From Micromonospora sp. NBC_01813 (GTDB lineage: Bacteria; Actinomycetota; Actinomycetes; Mycobacteriales; Micromonosporaceae): DNA of 64,000 nt. Below, piece by piece: positions 32,608-40,614 of this stretch (position 1 is the stretch's first letter; each line of letters opens with the position of its first letter). Under the pieces are notes generated by a model. It ran no database searches. It was not told the origin of the DNA and saw nothing but the letters and a program-made list of their open reading frames with translations. Both the position numbers and the translations under genes were made by a program. The DNA lies in the NCBI RefSeq assembly GCF_035917335.1, contig NZ_CP109067.1:1862501-1926500 (forward strand), written 5' to 3'.

Positions 32608-33492
32608 GTGCTCGGCCACGAGTTCGCCGGCACCGTGCACGCGGCGGGGCCGGAGGTCCAGTTCGCCATAGGCACGAGGGTCTTCGCCTCCGACGTGGTC
32701 GCCTACGGACGCTGTGAGACCTGTCCGCTCGGCCGGCACTACCAGTGCCCGGTGGCTACCCTGTTCGGCAGCGACGACCTGGTCGGGGGGCCGCTGCCCG
32801 GCGGTCAGGCCGAGTTCGTCCGGGTGCCCTTTGCCGACGTGGTGCTCGCCGCCACCCCTGATGACGTCACCGACGAGCAGGCGCTGTTCGTCGGAGACGT
32901 GCTGGCCACCGGGCTCGCGGCGGTGCACGGCACGGAGGTGACGCCCGGCGACCTGGTCGCGGTGGTGGGCGGGGGTCCGCTCGGGCTGCTCGCCGGGCTC
33001 TGTGCGGTGACCGCTGGCACCGGGCGGGTCGTGGTGGCTGACCCGACGCCGGCCCGACGGGACCGGGCGGTCGACCTCGGCTTCATCGCCGTCACGCCGG
33101 ATCAGCTCGACGAGGCAGTTCGAGAGGGCGGCGCCCGCGGCGCGGACGCGGTGATCGAAGCGGTGGGCAGCGACGCGGCGCTCGCCTGTGCGGTCCGGGC
33201 GGCCGCCCCGCACGCCACCGTCTGCGCGGTGGGGGCACACCACTCCACCGCGATGCCCTTTCCCGCCGGGCTCGCCTTCGCCCGTGAATTGACGGTGCGC
33301 TTCGCCGTCGGCGACCCGATCCGCATGCGGGAGCCGGTGCTGGCGCTGATCCGCTCCGGCCGCCTCGACCCGAGCCGGATCGTCACGCACCGGCTACCGT
33401 TGGCGGCGGCCACGTCGACCTACCAGTTGTCCGACCGGCAGGAGGCGATCAAAGTGGTGTTGCACGCCGACGACCTGGTCCTGGCGACCTGA
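32608..33492 (+). CDS. Zinc-dependent alcohol dehydrogenase, N-terminally truncated
   Basis: A 294-residue MDR-family dehydrogenase without its first 50 or so residues. The zinc-binding GHE segment (GHEFAGTVHAAG) is at the very start, the structural-zinc cysteines partly remain in GRCETCPLGRHYQC, and the NAD-binding VVGGGPLGLLAGL lies near residue 125. The Cys that normally starts the catalytic zinc site lies upstream and is missing. No good ribosome site precedes the GTG. It is probably a pseudogene; the first in-frame base of homology is at about 32600, at a junction with the epoxide-hydrolase fragment. Confidence 0.75.
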   Translation: MLGHEFAGTVHAAGPEVQFAIGTRVFASDVVAYGRCETCPLGRHYQCPVATLFGSDDLVGGPLPGGQAEFVRVPFADVVLAATPDDVTDEQALFVGDVLATGLAAVHGTEVTPGDLVAVVGGGPLGLLAGLCAVTAGTGRVVVADPTPARRDRAVDLGFIAVTPDQLDEAVREGGARGADAVIEAVGSDAALACAVRAAAPHATVCAVGAHHSTAMPFPAGLAFARELTVRFAVGDPIRMREPVLALIRSGRLDPSRIVTHRLPLAAATSTYQLSDRQEAIKVVLHADDLVLAT

Positions 33493-33603
33493 CCGTCCAC
33501 CCGCCGGTTGGTCGCGACACCGAACGGCAGGGACGGTCACCGGCGGACGGAGACGCGACCGCCAGCGCCCTGTAGTGCGCGGGCGGTCGCCGTCCGGACC
33601 AGC

Positions 33604-34449
33604 TCAGACGCTGAGCGCAATGGGGGCGATCTCCCGTTCGGCAAGGAACTCCGGTCGCGGGTTGTCCACCGGCCGGGGCGCGTTGTGGACGCCGTTGTAG
33701 ACCATCAGCAACATGGCCCGGTCGAACGGTGAGAGATTCGGCGACGAGGCGTGCAGCACGTTGGGGTGGAACATCAACACAGAGCCCGCCGGTCCTTTGG
33801 GATTGACGAGTCCGCCCTGCTCAGCCAGCCTGCGGATGGCGCTCCGGTCGACCTGGAACTTCTCAGTGGCGGTGAGGGTCGCCATCCAGTTCGGTCCGTC
33901 CTCGTAGCCGACCGGCATCCCATCCGTGTCCGTGCCGTCGAGCAGCCCGTACCGGTGAGAGCCCGGAATGAACGTGAGCGGGCCGTTGAACTCGTTGACC
34001 TCGTTGAGGAACACGGTGACGTTGACGAGATCGGCCCGGGCGATGCCGTCACGGTCCCGCCAGTTGATGTAGTCCTGGTGCCACTCCCACTGGTCGCCAG
34101 CGAACGCGGCCTTGAGGTTGATCTTCGACTGGTGCACGTACACCTCGTCGTCGAGCAGTTGTCGAGCCGCGCCGGCCAGGTGCGCCGACCGGCTGATCCG
34201 AGCCACCACGGGGTCGGTGCGATGTGGCCCGTACACGGACCGCACGGTCACCGCGTCGCGCTCCAGCACCCGCTGCGGTCCCTGCTGAGCCAGGATCCCT
34301 GGGACGGCCGCGACCAGTTCGGCCAGCAGATCGGCGGGCAGATGGTCAGCCGGCAGCAACAGGAACCCGTCGCGATGGTAGTCCGCCTCCATCTCAGCGG
34401 TCAGCGGCGCGGGCCCCGCACTAGGCCGCGCGGCGTCGATCCCGGTCAT
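33604..34449 (-). CDS. PhyH/EctD-like Fe(II)/2-oxoglutarate hydroxylase
   Basis: A 281-residue non-haem iron dioxygenase. The iron ligands are His124 and Asp126 in EWHQDYINW and probably His233 in NVLHASSPN. The strand VYVHQSKINLKAAFAGDQ before the HxD motif matches ectoine hydroxylase and amino-acid hydroxylases of the PhyH family closely. It hydroxylates a small amino acid or ectoine-like molecule using O2 and 2-oxoglutarate; no ectoine genes are nearby. It is divergent from the second oxygenase operon (276 bases between), so I place it in the same biosynthetic locus. Confidence 0.85.
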   Translation of the reverse strand: MTGIDAARPSAGPAPLTAEMEADYHRDGFLLLPADHLPADLLAELVAAVPGILAQQGPQRVLERDAVTVRSVYGPHRTDPVVARISRSAHLAGAARQLLDDEVYVHQSKINLKAAFAGDQWEWHQDYINWRDRDGIARADLVNVTVFLNEVNEFNGPLTFIPGSHRYGLLDGTDTDGMPVGYEDGPNWMATLTATEKFQVDRSAIRRLAEQGGLVNPKGPAGSVLMFHPNVLHASSPNLSPFDRAMLLMVYNGVHNAPRPVDNPRPEFLAEREIAPIALSV

Positions 34450-34724
34450 CGGCGCTCCCTTCTCGTGTGCGAGCGGAACCTCGCCGTCGTCCGACGTGGT
34501 CCGGGCTCGGAGCCCATGACGCGACAGGCCCCGTACCGGCGCTAGTCAACCTCAATCGTCACGGCCGGGTCTGCTCCTCATTGCGACCTGGTCTCCTGGG
34601 CAGGTCGACCGCGCGCGCCTCCTGCGCTTCCGCCCGGCGGCAGGCACGCCGAAGGTGGAAACGTGACCCATCAGGGCCCCGCGTCCAGCGACGCATGAAC
34701 GATCTCACCCGGAAGGTGGGCCAG

Positions 34725-35789
34725 ATGAGCAGCACCGCGTTACGCGCCGGCGACCTCCACGAGGTCAGGCTGACCCACGACGAGGCCGCCGGGATGCGCA
34801 GCTTGTGCCACGAGGCCGTCGAGGCCCTCGGCGACGCGGACCTGAGCACCCAGGCCGCCATGACCGCAGTGGAACTGATCGGCTGCCGGCTACCGCAACG
34901 GCTGATCGCGGCCCTGGTGACCTTCCGGTGCACCGGAAATGCGGGGGGCGCTCTGCTGGTGCACAACGTGCCGGTCGACGAACCGCTGCCGCCCACTCCG
35001 ACCGACGGATACCTCGCCGACTGGCGTGCGGCCGGGATCGCGACGACCGCCCAACTGATGATCATGTCGCACCTGGGCGACGTCATCGGGTACGCCGACG
35101 AGAAGCGCGGCCGGGTCGTACAGGACATCGCTCCGATCGCCGGCGCTGAACTGCAGCAGGAGAACAGCGGGTCGGCCTACCTGGAACTGCACACCGAGAA
35201 CGGCTTCCACCCGTTCAAGCCGGACCTGTTGAGCCTGCTCTGTCTCCGCAGTGACCACCAGCGCAGCGGTCGCACGTTGACCGGATCGGTTCATCGGCTC
35301 TGGCCAGGGCTCAGCTCGACAGCTCTCGCCGTTCTGCGGCAGCCGCTGTTCCGGATCCGGTTCAGCAGTTCCTTCACCCAACTCGGATCCACCGGCTACT
35401 CCGAACCGGTGGCTGTGCTCTCCGGCCCGCCCGACGACCCCGACCTGACCGCCGACTTCCACGGAATGGAGCCGATCACCGACGAGGCTCGCCGGGCCCT
35501 CGACGAGTTGGCGGCCGCCCTGACCCCATCGCTGAACTCGATCGTACTTGGCGCCGGAAGCATGCTGGTAGTCGACAACTGGCGTGCCGTCCACGGACGT
35601 ACCGGGTTCACGGCCCGTCATGACGGCACCGACCGATGGCTGCGCCGGTGCTTCGCAGTGGCCGACCTGCGTCGTTCCCGTGGTGCCCGCACGGCCGGCG
35701 GGCGGGTGCTCGCGCCGCTGACCACCATCCTGGCCGACCGCACGACGGCGCCACCGAGCAGTCACAGCCAGCCGGCCGTCTCGAGATGA
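34725..35789 (+). CDS. Clavaminate synthase/arginine hydroxylase-like Fe(II)/2-oxoglutarate oxygenase
   Basis: A 354-residue oxygenase of the clavaminate synthase, AsnO and VioC family. The iron ligands are His156 and Glu158 in LELHTENGFHPF, the unusual HxE pair of this family; the distal His lies in NWRAVHGRTGF near 306, followed by the Arg of RWLRRCF that binds 2-oxoglutarate. Family members hydroxylate the beta-carbon of Arg or Asn or build clavulanate-type rings. I chose ATG 34725 with GGAAGG 8 bases upstream. It is followed within 9 bases by the ASS-like ligase, so a guanidino or amide amino-acid substrate is suggested. Confidence 0.85.
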   Translation: MSSTALRAGDLHEVRLTHDEAAGMRSLCHEAVEALGDADLSTQAAMTAVELIGCRLPQRLIAALVTFRCTGNAGGALLVHNVPVDEPLPPTPTDGYLADWRAAGIATTAQLMIMSHLGDVIGYADEKRGRVVQDIAPIAGAELQQENSGSAYLELHTENGFHPFKPDLLSLLCLRSDHQRSGRTLTGSVHRLWPGLSSTALAVLRQPLFRIRFSSSFTQLGSTGYSEPVAVLSGPPDDPDLTADFHGMEPITDEARRALDELAAALTPSLNSIVLGAGSMLVVDNWRAVHGRTGFTARHDGTDRWLRRCFAVADLRRSRGARTAGGRVLAPLTTILADRTTAPPSSHSQPAVSR

Positions 35790-35798
35790 GGGTCCCCG

Positions 35799-37061
35799 AT
35801 GCGCCGTTTCATCACCACGCTGGACGAGTTGACCTCACGACCACCCCGGCATCTGGTGCTGCTGTACTCCGGCGGACTCGACGGCACCTACCTGCTGCAC
35901 CTGCTCAAGAACACGACGGTCCGCACGACCGCATTGAACGTGCACATCGGTCCCCCTGACCCTGCCTCGAAGGCCCGGGGTCTGGCCGCCCGCTTCGGTG
36001 CGGCGTACCAGGAGGTCGACGTGACCGAGGAGTTCTTCACCGAGTCGGTGCCCGCCGCGATCCACGCCGACGCCTACTACCAGGGGCAGTTTCCCGTCGG
36101 GTCGACACTCAGCCGGCCACTGATGGCCCGGGCCGCGGTCCGGGTCGCCCGCGACGTCGGGGGCGACGCGGTCGGGCACACCGCGACGTACATGCAGAAC
36201 AGCACCGCTCGGCTCGGCCGTTCGGTCGTCGCGTTGGATCCAACGCTGCACATCGTCGCTCCCTTTCTTGGCTCGAACGTTTCCCGGGCCGCGAAGCAGG
36301 CCCGACTGGCGGAGTCCGGCGTCCACCTGCCAGACGCGGTCCACAGTATCGACGTCAACCCGTGGGGGCGGGTCATCGAGAACGGCAGCCTGGAGTCTCC
36401 GGCGAACCGCCTTGACGAGTCGGTGTTCACTCTCACCCGGCACGCACACGACTGCCCCGCCGAACCAGCCGAGTTGACCCTGACCTTCGCCGCAGGGCTC
36501 CCGGTAGCGGTGGACGGCGCGACCCTCCCGCTCGGCGATCTGGTGAGCGGCCTCAACGAGCTGGGTGGTCGGCACGGTGTCGGTCGGTACTCCGGGCTGG
36601 AAGACACCGCGTTCGGAGTGAAGAACCATGAGGTCCGGGAATCGCCGGCGGCAACGGTCATCACCACCGCCCACCGGGCACTGGCCAACGCCGTCCTCGA
36701 CCCTCGCGAGCACTCACTACGAACGCTGCTGTCGACGGAATGGACCACCACGGTGGTCCAAGGCGGCTGGTTCAGCCACCTGGGGCGTTCGCTCCGACGC
36801 TGCCTGCGCGACCTTGACGAGCCGCTGACCGGCACCGTCGATCTGCGGCTGTACCGGGGTGCGGTGACGGTGCTGAGATTGCGGACGCCACACGGGCTCG
36901 ACTATGCCCGACTCGGCGTCGACTTCCACGACTGGATGGACGACTATGGGTTCGCCACGTGGCAACGCCTGATGACCTTCGCCGATACCGTTCGCACCGC
37001 GGTCGACGGCGAGTCACCCGATCGGAGGGACGTCGATGAGCAGCCCGACCCCGAAGCTTGA
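35799..37061 (+). CDS. Argininosuccinate synthase-like ATP-dependent ligase
   Basis: A 420-residue PP-loop ligase resembling ArgG. The pyrophosphatase loop reads LLYSGGLDGTYLLH (residues 24-29 SGGLDG, with Gly in place of the usual Ser/Thr), with GHTATYMQNSTARLGRS near 130, IENGSLESPANRLDESVF near 190 and YSGLEDTAFGVKNHEVRESPA near 265 that corresponds to the ArgG substrate-binding region. It has diverged far from housekeeping ArgG. It lies between an oxygenase and a cyclase-family gene, overlapping the latter by 26 bases. I infer an N-C bond formation on a hydroxylated amino acid. Confidence 0.8.
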   Translation: MRRFITTLDELTSRPPRHLVLLYSGGLDGTYLLHLLKNTTVRTTALNVHIGPPDPASKARGLAARFGAAYQEVDVTEEFFTESVPAAIHADAYYQGQFPVGSTLSRPLMARAAVRVARDVGGDAVGHTATYMQNSTARLGRSVVALDPTLHIVAPFLGSNVSRAAKQARLAESGVHLPDAVHSIDVNPWGRVIENGSLESPANRLDESVFTLTRHAHDCPAEPAELTLTFAAGLPVAVDGATLPLGDLVSGLNELGGRHGVGRYSGLEDTAFGVKNHEVRESPAATVITTAHRALANAVLDPREHSLRTLLSTEWTTTVVQGGWFSHLGRSLRRCLRDLDEPLTGTVDLRLYRGAVTVLRLRTPHGLDYARLGVDFHDWMDDYGFATWQRLMTFADTVRTAVDGESPDRRDVDEQPDPEA

Positions 37062-37749
37062 CCCCACCGAATCCGGTGCCGCCTCCCGACTGGTCGACCT
37101 GTCACATGTCGTACGGCACGGTATGACGACATACCCGGGCCTACCCGGCCCGCACATCGAGGATCACATGTCCAGGGAGCAGTCCCGGGACCGGTACGCA
37201 CCGGGCACCGAGTTTCAGATCGGACGGGTGACTCTGGTCGCCAACACCGGAACATACCTGGACGCACCCTTTCACCGTTTCGCCGACGGCGCCGACCTGG
37301 CCGAGGTACCGCTGGAGCGGCTGGTGGACCTACCGGGTGTGCTCATCGACGTCAGCGACGCACCAACGCCGGGGGTCGGAGTCGACGCTTTCGTCGGCCG
37401 CCCCCTCGGCGGGCGGGCCGTGCTGATCCGCACCGGATGGGACCGGCACTGGGGCACCGCGGGCTACGGCGCGCCCGGTCATCCGTTCCTGACCGCCGAG
37501 GCGGTCTCCCTGCTGGTGTCCCAGGGTCCGGCGGTGGTCGGAATCGACTCGGTCAACATCGACGACATGGCCGACCTGAGCCGTCCCGCACATACCGAAC
37601 TGCTGGCCGCCGGCATACCGATCGTCGAACACCTGCGTGGGCTCGATCGCCTGCCGACGGAGGGCTTTCGCTTCCACGCCGCGCCGATCGCGGTCGCGGG
37701 CATGGGCACCTTCTCGGTCAGAGCGTACGCCCTGACCGACTCACGCTGA
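37036..37749 (+). CDS. Cyclase-family metal hydrolase (kynurenine formamidase-like)
   Basis: A 237-residue member of the cyclase family. It starts with LVDLSHVVRHGMTTYPG and carries the metal motif NTGTYLDAPFHRFADG (the HxxxD region as GTYLDAPFH), then VLIRTGWDRHWG, GIDSVNIDD and GIPIVEHLRGL. Kynurenine formamidases and some cyclising hydrolases share this pattern. The start codon lies within the ligase gene (26-base overlap). In this context it could cyclise or cleave an amide made by the neighbouring ligase. Confidence 0.85.
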   Translation: MSSPTPKLDPTESGAASRLVDLSHVVRHGMTTYPGLPGPHIEDHMSREQSRDRYAPGTEFQIGRVTLVANTGTYLDAPFHRFADGADLAEVPLERLVDLPGVLIDVSDAPTPGVGVDAFVGRPLGGRAVLIRTGWDRHWGTAGYGAPGHPFLTAEAVSLLVSQGPAVVGIDSVNIDDMADLSRPAHTELLAAGIPIVEHLRGLDRLPTEGFRFHAAPIAVAGMGTFSVRAYALTDSR

Positions 37750-37804
37750 CCGATCCGATGCCCGCCGCGCCGGGCAGAAACGTCCTCCGTGGACACCTCC
37801 ACAT

Positions 37805-37822
37805 CGCCGGGCCGTCCCGGCG
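37805..37822. terminator. Short hairpin after the cyclase gene
   Basis: CGCCGGG and CCCGGCG form a 7-bp stem with a CCGT loop 56 bases after the cyclase stop. The stretch 37750-38139 otherwise contains only the small ORF at 37998. Confidence 0.4.
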
Positions 37823-37997
37823 ACTCAGGTCACTGCGCACGGGTAAAGGTGACCACCCGCACCGCTGCTAGCACGATGGGTCTGTAGCCGATGGATGTCG
37901 GCGGAGACCACTGATGCCGTTCGGCGGCGTCGGCGTGTGCTCGATCCGAGCAGACGCCCGGCGGGCAGATCCGGGGCGCAGAACCAGAGGAGACGAG

Positions 37998-38135
37998 ATG
38001 GGCTCATCTCGACATCCCGGTTACCACCGTAGTCCGGATGCCGTCCCGGCACCACCTAGCCCATCGGGTCTGGTCGACCGATGCGGCAACGGTGCGCGCC
38101 GACGGCAATGGGTCTGCGTCAACCCGTGGAGGTAG
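37998..38135 (+). CDS. Small ORF (45 aa), hypothetical peptide
   Basis: ATG 37998 is preceded by GAGGAG at optimal 5-base spacing and followed by 45 codons, rich in Pro, Arg and Gly and with two cysteines near the end (LVDRCGN...RQWVCVN). An in-frame ATG at 37914 with GGAG 7 bases upstream would give 73 residues. The stop lies 4 bases before the LuxR start. A 7-bp hairpin (37994-38011) overlaps the start codon. It could be a leader peptide regulating the LuxR gene or a precursor for the ATP-grasp ligase downstream; it could equally be noncoding. Confidence 0.35.
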   Translation: MGSSRHPGYHRSPDAVPAPPSPSGLVDRCGNGARRRQWVCVNPWR

Positions 38136-38139
38136 TGAC

Positions 38140-38805
38140 ATGCGCAGCACGCTAGAGGCGGACCACGACATCCTTACCGTCGCGGTCCTAGTAGAGAACG
38201 AAGTGCTCGGCAGGGGTATCGAGGCGGTGCTCAAGAGGGTTCCGGAGGTCTCCACCGTACACCGATGCGGCTCCCGGGAGCAGTACGAGGCACTGTCGCG
38301 GCTCGGTGGCATCGGCCTTCTCCTCGTGGCGCCGGCCGAGGCGCAGTGGATCGAGAACGAGGATCGAGCCGCACCCGGCGGCACCTACGTCGTCCTCGTC
38401 GTCGACGAGGCCGCGACCAGCAACGTCGCCCGCCTGGCGTCGATGCCCGTCGACGGTTTCGTGTCCCAGCAGCGCCTCACCGCCGAGCTACTCAGTGACA
38501 CCTTGCGCCGCATTCGCCATGGCGAACTGCCGATGCCGCTCACCCTGACCCGCGCCCTGCTCGCCCGCGTAGACGAACCAGGCTCGGGCACCCGTACCCG
38601 CACGGTGAACCTGACCGCGAGGGAGACCGAGGCGCTCACCCTGCTGGTGAAGGGACTGAGCAACAAACAGATCGCACGGCGACTGACCATCTCCAGCCAT
38701 GGCGCGAAGCGCCTGGTGGCGAGCATCATGCTCAAGCTGGACTCGCCAAACCGTACGACCGCCGCAATCCATGCCATCCGGGCAGGGCTAGTCGAGTGCG
38801 ACTAG
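38140..38805 (+). CDS. LuxR-family regulator with degenerate receiver
   Basis: A 221-residue regulator. The C-terminal helix-turn-helix (LTARETEALTLLVKGLSNKQIARRLTISSHGAKRLV) lies near residues 160-195. The N-terminal half looks like a response-regulator receiver (TVAVLVENEVLGRGIEAVL) but the acidic pair is replaced by Glu-Asn-Glu and the phospho-acceptor Asp is not evident in LLLVAPAEAQ. Such atypical receivers are usually phosphorylation-independent. ATG 38140 has GGAGG 7 bases upstream. It probably governs the flanking biosynthetic genes. Confidence 0.85.
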   Translation: MRSTLEADHDILTVAVLVENEVLGRGIEAVLKRVPEVSTVHRCGSREQYEALSRLGGIGLLLVAPAEAQWIENEDRAAPGGTYVVLVVDEAATSNVARLASMPVDGFVSQQRLTAELLSDTLRRIRHGELPMPLTLTRALLARVDEPGSGTRTRTVNLTARETEALTLLVKGLSNKQIARRLTISSHGAKRLVASIMLKLDSPNRTTAAIHAIRAGLVECD

Positions 38806-38936
38806 ACGGATGGTTCAGCAGCGAAGGGTCGAGTCGGGGCATGACGATCTGCGGTGCCGGGCCCGCGACAGCGACTTCTGGTTCGGCCACCGCGCCGCAC
38901 ACTCCAGGAACTTCTGCGGACCGCGTCTGTACCTAG

Positions 38937-38953
38937 ATGATCGATTCCAAGGG
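38937..38953 (+). repeat. IS left inverted repeat
   Basis: 17-bp terminal repeat beginning ATGATCGATT; it matches the right end perfectly, with divergence only at the 18th base. Confidence 0.85.
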
Positions 38954-39025
38954 ATACGGGGTAGCAAGCAGACGCGAGGGCATCCATGATCAACGTTGCC
39001 TAGGCAGCGAGACCATGGAGGCCAC

Positions 39026-39940
39026 GTGCACGTCGATCTGGACACCCTCGCGACCGCACTGTACGTCAGGATCGACGACGAACTGAAGGCGTCCCCACAC
39101 CTCAACCGGTGGCGTCCAGCGGTCGGCATCACCGCCCGGATCACCGACGCCGAACTCATCACGGTGTCAGTGATGCAGGCACTACTCGGCTACCACAACG
39201 AGACCCGCTGGATCCGCTACGCCCACAAATCCATCATCCATCTGTTCCCCCACCTGCCCAAACAGCCCGGCTACAACAAGCGGCTACGAGCGCTGACCAC
39301 CCAACTGGCCCACTTCATCACGGTGCTGGCCACCGACACCGACCTGTGGCGGCACCCGATCCGGATCGCCGACTCCACACCCGTGCCGTGCGGCACGTCC
39401 CGCGAGACGGTGCAACGGTCCGACCTGGCCGGCTGGGCCGGCTACGGCTACTGCGCCTCCCACTCACGACTGTTCTGGGGGCTGCGCCTGCACCTGGTCA
39501 CCACGGTCCACGGACTGCCGGTCGCGTTCGCCCTCACCAACGCCAAGACCGACGAACGTGAAGTCCTCGTCGACCTGGTCACCCTGCAACCCGGCATGTT
39601 CCACCATCCCGACGGGGTGATCCTGGTCGTGGACAAGGGCTACCGCGACCGTGACACCGAAACCTGGCTCAACGACAACGGTGTCACCGTCGTACGACCC
39701 GCGTACCGCACCGAGCCCCCACGACCCGGCCGCGGTCTGCTACGCGCCGTCCGGCAGACCATCGAATCAGTCAACCAGACCTTCAAAAGCCAACTCGACC
39801 TCGAACAACACGGCGGCCGGACCATCACCGGCGTCGCCGTCCGGATCATGCAACGCGTCCTCGCACTGACCGCCGCGATCTGGCACAACTGGCACACCGG
39901 CCAACCGATCCTGCGATCCCTGACCGCGTTCGACCACTGA
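39026..39940 (+). CDS. IS982-like transposase
   Basis: A 304-residue DDE transposase. The first Asp is in IADSTPVPCGTS near residue 117, the second in LVVDKGYRDRDT near 205 and the Glu in IESVNQTFKSQLDLE near 245, followed by the conserved VAVRIMQRVLALTAAIWHNW. I chose the GTG at 39026, with GGAGG 4 bases upstream, over an upstream start without a ribosome site. There is no frameshift. The Tnp fills the element between its inverted repeats. Confidence 0.9.
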   Translation: MHVDLDTLATALYVRIDDELKASPHLNRWRPAVGITARITDAELITVSVMQALLGYHNETRWIRYAHKSIIHLFPHLPKQPGYNKRLRALTTQLAHFITVLATDTDLWRHPIRIADSTPVPCGTSRETVQRSDLAGWAGYGYCASHSRLFWGLRLHLVTTVHGLPVAFALTNAKTDEREVLVDLVTLQPGMFHHPDGVILVVDKGYRDRDTETWLNDNGVTVVRPAYRTEPPRPGRGLLRAVRQTIESVNQTFKSQLDLEQHGGRTITGVAVRIMQRVLALTAAIWHNWHTGQPILRSLTAFDH

Positions 39941-39941
39941 C

Positions 39942-39958
39942 CCCTTGGAATCGATCAT
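39942..39958 (-). repeat. IS right inverted repeat
   Basis: Reverse complement of the left end; followed by CTAG and unrelated sequence. Confidence 0.85.
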
Positions 39959-39962
39959 CTAG

Positions 39963-40085
39963 TTACCAAGCCGACCGGGGATGCCTACCTTGTGGGCCTC
40001 GGGCAACGGGCACCCCGTGCACCACGGAGAGGATGTTCCCGGCCGGATCGGACAACCAGGCGGTCGGCGGCCCTGGCCCCGGCGG
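39963..40085 (-). pseudogene. Unassigned remnant downstream of the glycosyltransferase
   Basis: Minus-strand translation gives a tail resembling a VOC-type strand (AWLSDPAGNILSVVHGVPVA) with no matching gene around it. It lies between the IS and the broken glycosyltransferase and may be another rearrangement scar. Confidence 0.25.
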
Positions 40086-40384
40086 TGTCGAGGAAGACCA
40101 GGATCGGCGCGGTGGCAAACCGCCCGCCGGAGTTACGTGCGGCACCGGCCCGGAAGCCCTCGTCCGACTGGAAGTGGTAGCTGATTCGCAACGTTCTCGC
40201 CGCCTCCTGCACCACGGCGCGGGTTGTCATCCGACGAACCGTCGTCGGTGACGATGACTTCGAACAACTCGGTCGGCATCCGCTGCCGGGCCAGATGCTT
40301 CAATGTCTGGCGCAACGCCTCACTTCGGTTGTAGGTGGGAACGATGACCGACAGTTGCGCACCGGCCGAGGTCAAAGATGTCAT
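40086..40384 (-). pseudogene. Glycosyltransferase family 2, frameshifted and truncated
   Basis: The start MTSLTSAGAQLSVIVPTYN with SEALRQTLKHLARQ and VIVTDDGSSDD is a GT2 N-terminus with a good GGAAGGG ribosome site at ATG 40384. After DDGSSDD the frame shifts by one extra A (about 40227); in the next frame it continues TRAVVQEAARTLRISYHFQSDEGFRAGAARNSGG and ends at ILVFLDT. The remainder of the gene is gone, cut near the IS. Confidence 0.75.
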
Positions 40385-40614
40385 GCAGGCACCCTTCCGG
40401 TCTGGGCCACCGATGGCAATCGTGTCATCCACGTCGATGCGCAACGTATCGCAGACTGCCGTCATCGACGTATGGATCGGACGGTCGAACCGGACGGAGG
40501 CACGCACGAAGATGCGCCGGTATCGATCGATCTGGCACGCTGTGGCGATCTGTCCGGTTCCCGTGACGCGCGCTGCCCGGCTAGTACGACGAGAACTTCG
40601 CGGAAAGGTGCCGC

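Larger units (their letters stand above)
38937..39958 (+). mobile_element. Insertion sequence, IS982-like
   Basis: A 1022-bp element bounded by the 17-bp inverted repeats ATGATCGATTCCAAGGG at 38937-38953 and 39942-39958. CTAG flanks it on both sides (38933-38936 and 39959-39962), consistent with a CTAG target duplication. It carries one intact transposase gene and looks recently active. It sits between the LuxR gene and a broken glycosyltransferase. Confidence 0.85.

Noticed and set aside
32608-33492. Intact alcohol dehydrogenase
   Set aside because: The first 50 residues, including a catalytic zinc Cys, are missing and there is no ribosome site.
33604-34449. Ectoine hydroxylase of a compatible-solute operon
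   Set aside because: The fold matches, but no ectABC genes are adjacent and the neighbours are biosynthetic oxygenases and ligases.
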